This document shows positions 57,737-64,000 of a DNA stretch of 64,000 bases, piece by piece. The notes under the pieces were generated by a model. The model saw nothing but the letters and a program-made list of their open reading frames with translations. It did not search any database and had not been told where the DNA came from. The stretch's first letter is position 1, and every line of letters begins with the position of its first letter. The DNA is from Alphaproteobacteria bacterium (lineage in GTDB: Bacteria > Pseudomonadota > Alphaproteobacteria > Rhodobacterales > Rhodobacteraceae), in the NCBI GenBank assembly GCA_030425395.1, contig JAUIAS010000002.1, forward strand, positions 1-64,000, written 5' to 3'. The position numbers were made by a program, and so were the translations under genes.

Positions 57737-58335
57737 GCGTTTTTGCCTTTTACCTCTTTGCGATCTGCGTGATCGCGGGCGGTTTCTTTACGGTGGTGAG
57801 CCGTAACCCGGTGCATTCGGTGCTCTGGCTTATTCTCGCCTTTCTCAGTTCGGCGGGGTTGTTTGTCCTGCTGGGCGCGGAATTCGTCGCGATGCTGCTG
57901 GTCATCGTGTATGTCGGCGCGGTCGCGGTGTTGTTCCTGTTCGTGGTTATGATGCTGGACGTGGACTTTGCCGAGCTGAAGGCCGAGATGGCGCGATACA
58001 TGCCTCTTGCCCTGCTGATCGGTCTGGTGATCCTGATGCAGTTCGTGATGGCCTTTGGCGTCTGGGAAGCAAGCCACGTCGCCGAAGAGATGCGTGCGCA
58101 GGTGACGCCGGTCGATCGCCACAACACCGAAGCGCTGGGTCTGATCCTGTATGACCAGTATTTCCTGCTGTTCCAGCTTTCGGGTCTGATCCTGCTGGTG
58201 GCGATGATCGGCGCGATCGTTCTGACCCTGCGGCACCGCACATCGGTCAAACGTCAGGACGTTCTGGCCCAGATGTATCGCGATCCGGCCAAGGCGATGG
58301 AATTGCGCGACGTGAAACCGGGGCAGGGGCTCTGA
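57733..58335 (+). CDS. nuoJ: NADH-quinone oxidoreductase subunit J
   Basis: ND6-type membrane subunit, 200 aa with about five hydrophobic segments. [20 protein letters not shown] and [20 protein letters not shown], including the pi-bulge helix 3, are diagnostic. Its C-terminus is a soluble tail typical of alphaproteobacteria. A 102-base gap to nuoK holds a hairpin. Confidence 0.96.
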   Translation: MSVFAFYLFAICVIAGGFFTVVSRNPVHSVLWLILAFLSSAGLFVLLGAEFVAMLLVIVYVGAVAVLFLFVVMMLDVDFAELKAEMARYMPLALLIGLVILMQFVMAFGVWEASHVAEEMRAQVTPVDRHNTEALGLILYDQYFLLFQLSGLILLVAMIGAIVLTLRHRTSVKRQDVLAQMYRDPAKAMELRDVKPGQGL

Positions 58336-58389
58336 CAAGGCGGGGCCTGTAAAGGGCCCGGCGAACAAGACAATAAAAGTTTCGGGAAC

Positions 58390-58408
58390 GGGATTTCGGC
58401 GAAATCCC
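58390..58408 (+). other. Hairpin in the nuoJ-nuoK spacer
   Basis: GGGATTTCGGCGAAATCCC forms a symmetrical stem of up to nine bases around a G. It lies in a rare non-overlapping gap of the operon, 30 bases before nuoK. It could be an mRNA processing or stability element; no T-tract, so not a simple terminator. Confidence 0.4.
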
Positions 58409-58437
58409 CGACCGCAAAAAGGAAACGGACGGGACAG

Positions 58438-58743
58438 ATGATCGGACTGGAACATTACCTGACGGTGGCGGCGACACTCTTTGTCATCGGCATTTTCGGG
58501 CTCTTTCTGAACCGCAAGAACGTGATCATCCTGCTGATGAGCATCGAATTGATGCTGTTGGCGGTGAACATCAACCTCGTGGCGTTCTCGTCCTTTCTGG
58601 GCGATTTGGTCGGGCAGGTCTTCACGCTCTTTGTATTGACGGTCGCAGCGGCCGAAGCGGCGATCGGTCTTGCGATCCTCGTTTGCTTCTTCCGCAACCG
58701 CGGGACCATCGCGGTCGAAGACGTCAACGTGATGAAGGGGTAA
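58438..58743 (+). CDS. nuoK: NADH-quinone oxidoreductase subunit K
   Basis: ND4L-type membrane subunit of 101 aa with three helices. The conserved glutamates appear in [20 protein letters not shown] and [17 protein letters not shown]. The ATG at 58438 begins immediately after a G-rich ribosome site. The usual small size and motif spacing leave no doubt. Confidence 0.96.
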   Translation: MIGLEHYLTVAATLFVIGIFGLFLNRKNVIILLMSIELMLLAVNINLVAFSSFLGDLVGQVFTLFVLTVAAAEAAIGLAILVCFFRNRGTIAVEDVNVMKG

Positions 58744-58749
58744 GGCACA

Positions 58750-60822
58750 ATGGAAACCATCATCCTCTTTGCCCCGCTCGTCGGTGCGATAATCTGCGGT
58801 TTCGGCTGGAAGTTCATTGGCGAAAAGGCCGCCATGTGGACGGCCACGGGCCTGTTGTTCCTTGCGGCCTTCCTGTCGTGGATCGCGTTCCTGACCTTTG
58901 ACGGTGTGACCGAGCAGATCCAGATCCTGCGCTGGATCGAAAGCGGCACGCTCAGCACCGATTGGGCCATTCGCATGGATCGCATGACCGCGATCATGCT
59001 GATCGTGGTGACAACGGTATCGAGCCTCGTGCACCTTTATTCCTTTGGCTACATGGATCACGACCCGCAATGGCGCGACGGCGAGGTCTACAAGCCGCGC
59101 TTCTTTGCCTACCTGTCGTTCTTTACCTTTGCGATGTTGATGCTGGTCACGGCGGATAACCTCGTGCAGATGTTCTTTGGCTGGGAAGGCGTGGGCGTCG
59201 CGTCCTACCTTCTGATCGGGTTCTATTATCGCAAGCCCTCTGCCAACGCTGCCGCGATGAAGGCGTTCATCGTCAACCGCGTGGGTGATTTCGGTTTTGC
59301 GCTGGGGATTTTCGGTCTGTTCTTCCTCGTCGACTCGATCAATTTCGATGACGTGTTCGCCGCTGCGCCGACGCTGGCGGAAACCACGGTGTCCTTCCTG
59401 TGGACGGACTGGAATGCCGCTGAATTGATCGCCTTCCTGCTGTTTATCGGCGCGATGGGGAAATCGGCGCAGCTGATCCTGCACACATGGCTGCCTGACG
59501 CGATGGAAGGCCCGACACCTGTTTCGGCCCTGATCCACGCCGCGACCATGGTGACCGCGGGCGTGTTCCTTGTCTGCCGCATGTCGCCGATCATGGAATT
59601 CGCACCGATGGCCACCGGGTTCATCACTGTGCTGGGTGCCACCACGGCGTTCTTTGCCGCGACGGTTGGCCTTGTGCAGACCGATATCAAGCGGGTGATC
59701 GCCTATTCCACCTGTTCGCAGCTTGGCTACATGTTCGTGGCGGCCGGTGTGGGCGTGTATTCGGTGGCGATGTTCCACCTTCTGACGCACGCGTTCTTCA
59801 AGGCGATGCTGTTTCTGGGCGCCGGTTCGGTCATCCATGCGATGCACCACGAACAGGACATGATGAACTACGGCAACCTGCGTAAGAAGATCCCCTATAC
59901 CTTTGGTGCAATGATGATTGGCACGCTGGCCATCACCGGGGTTGGCATTCCGCTGACCGGCTGGATCGGGTTTGCGGGCTTTGCGTCCAAGGATGCCGTG
60001 ATCGAGAGCGCCTATGTCGGCACCGATGGGGGCTATGCCTTCTGGTTGCTGGTGATCGCGGCGCTGTTCACGTCCTTCTATTCCTGGCGCCTGATGTTCC
60101 TGACCTTCTATGGTGAGGCGCGCGGCGACAAGCACACCCACGACCACGCACATGAAAGCCCCAAGGTCATGTTGATCCCGCTGGGCGTTCTGGCTGTGGG
60201 GTCGGTGCTGGCCGGGGCGATCTGGTATGGCAGTTTCTTTGGCAAGACCAACGAAGTGATCAAGTTCTTTGGCGGCAAATACGGAGAGCCGACACACGAA
60301 CTGGTCGAGGCGGTTGCCGAACGGAGCCCCAAGGCGTCCAAGCTGCATTACGTGATGGAAAGCAAGCCGGGCGAAGCGGCGATTTACATCGCGCCTGAAA
60401 ACACCGTCTTGCACGAGGCGCATTATGTCCCGACCTGGGTCAAGCTGTCTCCCTTTGTTGCTATGATCATCGGTCTGGCCACGGCTTACTGGTTCTATAT
60501 CGTCAACCCTGCGCTGCCCCGGCAGCTCGCCGAACAGCAGCGGCCCTTGTATCTGTTCCTCAAGAACAAGTGGTACTTCGACGAATTGTATGACGTGATC
60601 TTTGTCAAACCGGCCATCGGCATCGGACGGTTCCTGTGGCGGCGTGGTGATGGCAATGTGATCGACGGGTCGATCAACGGCGTGGCCATGGGGATCATCC
60701 CCGCGATCACGCGCCTTGCGGGGCGCGCACAGTCCGGTTTCATCTTTACTTACGCCTTCTGGATGGTCGTGGGCATTGCCGCCCTCGTGACCTGGATGTC
60801 GATCGGCGGAGGGGCACACTAA
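58750..60822 (+). CDS. nuoL: NADH-quinone oxidoreductase subunit L
   Basis: Antiporter-like subunit, 690 aa, at the far end of the membrane arm. The core motif [20 protein letters not shown] contains the essential Glu, and the channel Lys lies in [20 protein letters not shown]. Further conserved blocks are [20 protein letters not shown] and [20 protein letters not shown]. The long C-terminal amphipathic helix region is present near 540-640. It shares one base with nuoM. Confidence 0.97.
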   Translation: METIILFAPLVGAIICGFGWKFIGEKAAMWTATGLLFLAAFLSWIAFLTFDGVTEQIQILRWIESGTLSTDWAIRMDRMTAIMLIVVTTVSSLVHLYSFGYMDHDPQWRDGEVYKPRFFAYLSFFTFAMLMLVTADNLVQMFFGWEGVGVASYLLIGFYYRKPSANAAAMKAFIVNRVGDFGFALGIFGLFFLVDSINFDDVFAAAPTLAETTVSFLWTDWNAAELIAFLLFIGAMGKSAQLILHTWLPDAMEGPTPVSALIHAATMVTAGVFLVCRMSPIMEFAPMATGFITVLGATTAFFAATVGLVQTDIKRVIAYSTCSQLGYMFVAAGVGVYSVAMFHLLTHAFFKAMLFLGAGSVIHAMHHEQDMMNYGNLRKKIPYTFGAMMIGTLAITGVGIPLTGWIGFAGFASKDAVIESAYVGTDGGYAFWLLVIAALFTSFYSWRLMFLTFYGEARGDKHTHDHAHESPKVMLIPLGVLAVGSVLAGAIWYGSFFGKTNEVIKFFGGKYGEPTHELVEAVAERSPKASKLHYVMESKPGEAAIYIAPENTVLHEAHYVPTWVKLSPFVAMIIGLATAYWFYIVNPALPRQLAEQQRPLYLFLKNKWYFDELYDVIFVKPAIGIGRFLWRRGDGNVIDGSINGVAMGIIPAITRLAGRAQSGFIFTYAFWMVVGIAALVTWMSIGGGAH

Positions 60823-62363
60823 TGGATAACCTGCTTTCCATCGTCACGTTCATCCCGGCGGTTGCCGCTGCGATCCTGGCGCTGCTGCTGCGCGGCGATG
60901 ACGAAGACGCGCGGCGCAACGCCAAATGGGTGGCGCTGTTTGCAACATCGGCCACCTTCCTCGTGTCGCTGTTCATCCTGTTCGGGTTCGACCCGCAAAA
61001 TACCGGGTTCCAGTTCGTTGAAGAGGGCGAATGGCTGCTGGGGCTGCAATACAAGATGGGCGTGGACGGGATCAGCATCCTGTTCGTGATGCTGACCACA
61101 TTCATGATGCCGCTGGTCATCGCGGCAAGCTGGGATGTCACGCACCGCGTCAAGGAATACATGATCGCCTTCCTGCTTCTGGAAACCCTGATGCTGGGCG
61201 TGTTCATGGCGCTGGATCTGGTGTTGTTCTACCTGTTCTTCGAAGCAGGGCTGATCCCCATGTTCCTGATTATCGGGATCTGGGGCGGCAAGGAGCGGAT
61301 TTACGCATCGTTCAAGTTCTTCCTCTATACCTTCCTTGGATCGGTTCTGATGCTGGTTGCGATGGTCGGCATGTTCTCGGATGCGGGCACCACGGATATC
61401 ACGGCGTTGTTGACCCATGAATTCGGGTCCGAGGATTTCTCGGTCCTCGGTATCCACATCGTCGGCGGCATGCAGACGCTGATGTGGCTGGCGTTCTTTG
61501 CTTCTTTCGCGGTCAAGATGCCGATGTGGCCGGTGCATACGTGGCTGCCTGACGCGCACGTGCAGGCCCCCACTGCCGGTTCTGTCGTTCTGGCGGCGAT
61601 CCTGTTGAAAATGGGGGGCTATGGCTTCCTGCGCTTTTCGCTGCCGATGTTCCCGGTCGGGTCCGAGGTGATGGGGCCGCTCGTCCTGTGGATGAGCGCA
61701 ATCGCCATCGTCTATACCTCGCTTGTGGCGTTGGTTCAGGAAGACATGAAAAAGCTGATCGCCTATTCCTCGGTGGCGCATATGGGCTTTGTCACCATGG
61801 GCATTTTCGCGGCCAATCAACAGGGCATTGACGGCGCGATCTTCCAGATGATCAGCCATGGCTTTATCTCGGGCGCGTTGTTCCTGTGTGTTGGCGTGAT
61901 CTATGACCGGATGCACACCCGCGACATCGACGCCTATGGCGGGCTGGTGAACCGGATGCCGGCCTATGCGCTGATCTTCATGCTGTTCACCATGGCGAAT
62001 GTCGGGCTGCCGGGAACATCGGGCTTTGTCGGTGAATTCCTGACGCTTATGGCGGTGTTCCAGGTGAATACATGGGTGGCTGCGGTTGCCACGACGGGTG
62101 TGATCTTCTCCGCGGGCTATGCGCTCTGGCTGTATCGCCGGGTGGTGATGGGCGACCTGATCAAGGAATCGCTCAAGTCGATTACCGATATGACCCGCCG
62201 CGAACGCGCGATCTTTGCGCCGCTGGTGGTGATGACGATCCTGCTGGGTGTCTATCCAAGCCTTGTGACCGATATCATTGGCCCCTCGGTTGAGGCGCTG
62301 GTGGGTAATTATGAAACGGCGCTGGCCTCGGCAAAAGCCGCTGTCCAGCACGCATCGAACTAA
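60822..62363 (+). CDS. nuoM: NADH-quinone oxidoreductase subunit M
   Basis: Second antiporter-like membrane subunit, 513 aa. The conserved Glu is in [20 protein letters not shown], with the channel Lys in [20 protein letters not shown] and [40 protein letters not shown] is typical of ND4-type subunits. The start shares one base with the nuoL stop. It ends 14 bases before nuoN. Confidence 0.97.
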   Translation: MDNLLSIVTFIPAVAAAILALLLRGDDEDARRNAKWVALFATSATFLVSLFILFGFDPQNTGFQFVEEGEWLLGLQYKMGVDGISILFVMLTTFMMPLVIAASWDVTHRVKEYMIAFLLLETLMLGVFMALDLVLFYLFFEAGLIPMFLIIGIWGGKERIYASFKFFLYTFLGSVLMLVAMVGMFSDAGTTDITALLTHEFGSEDFSVLGIHIVGGMQTLMWLAFFASFAVKMPMWPVHTWLPDAHVQAPTAGSVVLAAILLKMGGYGFLRFSLPMFPVGSEVMGPLVLWMSAIAIVYTSLVALVQEDMKKLIAYSSVAHMGFVTMGIFAANQQGIDGAIFQMISHGFISGALFLCVGVIYDRMHTRDIDAYGGLVNRMPAYALIFMLFTMANVGLPGTSGFVGEFLTLMAVFQVNTWVAAVATTGVIFSAGYALWLYRRVVMGDLIKESLKSITDMTRRERAIFAPLVVMTILLGVYPSLVTDIIGPSVEALVGNYETALASAKAAVQHASN

Positions 62364-62377
62364 GGGGAGCCGGGCAC

Positions 62378-63823
62378 ATGATCCAGGCCGATCTGAACGT
62401 CATTCTTCCCGAAATCATGCTGGCGGTCTATGCCATGGCTGCGCTGCTGGTTGCGGTCTATACCGGCAAGGACAAGCTGGCCCCGATGCTGGTCTGGCTG
62501 ACCGCGGCGGGCATGGTGATCATCGCGGCAATTGTCGGGCTGTCCGGTGACGGAACCAACGTCGCCTTTGGCGGAATGTTTGTCGACGACGCGTTTTCGC
62601 GCTTTGCCAAGGTAACCATCCTGCTGTCGGCGGCGGCGGTTCTGGTGATGAGCCAGGACTACATGACGCGCCGAGGGTTGTTGCGGTTCGAATATCCCAT
62701 CCTTGTTGCTCTGGCATCTGTCGGCATGATGATGATGGTCAGCGCAGGCGACCTGATGGCGCTTTATATGGGGCTGGAGCTTCAGTCGCTGGCGCTCTAC
62801 GTGGTCGCGTCCCTGCGTCGGGACAGCGCGAAATCGACCGAAGCCGGCCTGAAGTATTTCGTCTTGGGCGCGCTCAGCTCGGGCTTGCTGCTCTACGGTG
62901 CCTCGCTGGTTTACGGGTATTCGGGCACGACACTGTTCTCGGGGATCATTCAGGCCGCCCAACATGGCGAGGTATCGCTGGGGATGCTGTTCGGGTTGAT
63001 CTTTGTGATCTCGGGGCTCGCGTTCAAGGTATCTGCCGTGCCGTTCCACATGTGGACGCCGGACGTTTATGAGGGGTCGCCCACGCCAGTGACGGCGTTC
63101 TTTGCCACGGCACCGAAAATGGCGGCCATGGGCCTGTTTGCGCGGGTGGCTCACGATGCCTTTGGCGGGATTGTTGCGGACTGGAGCCAGGTGATTGCGT
63201 TGCTGTCTCTTCTGTCGATGTTCCTCGGCGCGGTTGCGGCCATCGGGCAGACCAACATCAAACGGCTGATGGCCTATTCGTCGATCGCCCACATGGGATA
63301 TGCATTGATGGGGCTTGCCGCGGGGACCGCCTTTGGCGTTCAGGCGTTGCTGGTTTACATGGTGATCTATGTGACGATGAACGTCGGCACATTTGCCTTT
63401 ATCCTGATGATGGAAAAAGACGGCCAGCCGGTCACGGATATCCGGTCGCTGGGAATGTATTCCAAGCGCGAACCGGGACGTGCGCTGGCGATGTTGGTTC
63501 TGCTGTTCAGCCTTGCCGGTGTGCCGCCGATGCTGGGCTTTTTTGGCAAGCTTTACGTGCTGCGCGCGGCCTATGATGCCGGTCTGGCATGGCTGGCGAT
63601 CGCCGGTGTGGTCGCGTCGGTGATCGGGGCGTTCTACTATCTGCGCATCGTCTATTACATGTATTTCGGCGATGACGAGAGCGAGGCTCTGGATCAGGGC
63701 AGCGGCACGCCGGTTTTGTGGGGATTTCTCATGGCATCGGCGGCAGTGATGGTTCTGGGTATCATCAATATGTTCGGCGTCGAAGGCGCGGCTGCTGCTG
63801 CGGCGGCGGTTCTGGTCAATTGA
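62378..63823 (+). CDS. nuoN: NADH-quinone oxidoreductase subunit N
   Basis: Third antiporter-like membrane subunit, 481 aa, and the last core gene. [20 protein letters not shown] holds the conserved Glu, with [20 protein letters not shown] and [20 protein letters not shown] as the family blocks. The C-terminus ends in a run of alanines ([12 protein letters not shown]). A dispersed repeat follows and then birA. Confidence 0.97.
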   Translation: MIQADLNVILPEIMLAVYAMAALLVAVYTGKDKLAPMLVWLTAAGMVIIAAIVGLSGDGTNVAFGGMFVDDAFSRFAKVTILLSAAAVLVMSQDYMTRRGLLRFEYPILVALASVGMMMMVSAGDLMALYMGLELQSLALYVVASLRRDSAKSTEAGLKYFVLGALSSGLLLYGASLVYGYSGTTLFSGIIQAAQHGEVSLGMLFGLIFVISGLAFKVSAVPFHMWTPDVYEGSPTPVTAFFATAPKMAAMGLFARVAHDAFGGIVADWSQVIALLSLLSMFLGAVAAIGQTNIKRLMAYSSIAHMGYALMGLAAGTAFGVQALLVYMVIYVTMNVGTFAFILMMEKDGQPVTDIRSLGMYSKREPGRALAMLVLLFSLAGVPPMLGFFGKLYVLRAAYDAGLAWLAIAGVVASVIGAFYYLRIVYYMYFGDDESEALDQGSGTPVLWGFLMASAAVMVLGIINMFGVEGAAAAAAAVLVN

Positions 63824-63854
63824 CCCAGCGCCGCGCCCGCGGCACCGTCGGGCT

Positions 63855-63880
63855 GGGGTATTTGGAACGAGAAAGAAACA
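63855..63880 (+). repeat. Dispersed intergenic repeat, copy 7
   Basis: It reads GGGGTATTTGGAACGAGAAA then GAAAC, matching copies 3 and 4 at most positions. It lies in the 70-base gap between nuoN and birA. Confidence 0.7.
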
Positions 63881-63893
63881 GGGGGCCGGTCGC

Positions 63894-64000
63894 ATGAGCG
63901 GCTGGCCCCAAGGCTATGGGCTGCATGTTCTTGATGAAGTGGACAGCACCCTGAACGAAGCCGCGCGGATTGCCCCGCGCTCGCCCGGTCCGGTCTGGAT
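63894..64000 (+). CDS. birA: Biotin-[acetyl-CoA-carboxylase] ligase, 3' truncated by window edge
   Basis: The first 35 residues begin MSGWPQGYGLHVLDEVDSTL and continue NEAARIAPRSPG before the window ends. The HVLDEVDSTLNEA segment corresponds to the start of the catalytic domain of biotin protein ligase (consensus STN/STM-type loop). No N-terminal DNA-binding domain is present, so it would be a ligase only. As I recall, nuoN-birA is the usual gene order in this family. It would biotinylate MccA. Confidence 0.82.
   Translation, partial: MSGWPQGYGLHVLDEVDSTLNEAARIAPRSPGPVW

Noticed and set aside
57364..60819. Very long open frame (over 1100 codons) on the minus strand
   Set aside because: It is antisense to nuoJ, nuoK and nuoL, rich in His, Arg, Gln and Asp as GC-rich shadows are, and has no motif.

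Overview
The window looks like a chromosomal segment of a marine Rhodobacteraceae (Roseobacter-group) alphaproteobacterium. The evidence is a DMSP demethylase gene (dmdA) next to acuI, a circularly permuted two-piece tmRNA gene, an alpha-type SspB, an RNase E whose S1 domain is split by a long acidic insert, and a nuo operon carrying the small accessory genes (DUF5337 and DUF5333 types) I know from this family. Base composition is GC-rich throughout. I saw no insertion sequence, prophage, CRISPR array or tRNA gene.

Layout. 1-3022: the 3' part of a DctB-type sensor kinase and a DctD-type response regulator that lacks the sigma-54 contact loop. 3496-6546: RNase E (rne) behind a long leader. 6610-8767: a TusA-like protein, CcdA and a 2-oxoglutarate/Fe(II) oxygenase. 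9035-11697: an unusual membrane hydrolase overlapping a cytochrome P450. 11773-15044: class I fructose-bisphosphate aldolase, two small proteins (ribbon-helix-helix and DUF4169), SspB and a ChrA-type transporter. About 15130-15441 (minus): the two-piece tmRNA, with promoter and a readable tag. 15527-20924: a DUF4345 protein, a GntR regulator with paired operators, and the co-directional run DUF2182-DUF1326-DinB-dmdA-acuI.

20925-29712: GC-rich hairpin repeats, lipopolysaccharide core genes (a glycosyltransferase and waaA) joined to moaA, an alpha/beta hydrolase, an orphan Tat-exported substrate-binding protein between two copies of a palindrome, an AlkD-like protein, an FkbM methyltransferase and a flavin/PPOX-fold protein. 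29715-36451: glmS-glmU, a phosphoglycolate-phosphatase-like HAD protein, an MmgE/PrpD protein and a DegT aminotransferase. 36643-45891: the leucine/isovalerate pathway (ivd, acyl-CoA synthetase, a zinc-ribbon membrane protein, both methylcrotonyl-CoA carboxylase subunits, HMG-CoA lyase, methylglutaconyl-CoA hydratase), with an ompW gene inserted in opposite orientation. 46923-63823: a complete 14-subunit complex I operon with five interspersed non-core genes, followed by the start of birA.

Functional links. SspB and tmRNA, about 1.5 kb apart, belong to one ribosome-rescue and proteolysis pathway. BirA at the right edge would biotinylate MccA. DmdA and AcuI represent two routes of DMSP use. 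Leucine degradation and DMSP turnover feed CoA thioesters and reducing equivalents to respiration through complex I. A family of short repeats (core like GGGTATTTGAAACGAGAAAG) recurs at least seven times between genes.

The parts most worth following up are the three uncharacterised genes ahead of dmdA-acuI, the non-core genes inside nuo, the hydrolase-P450 pair, and the DctD-like regulator without its GAFTGA loop.
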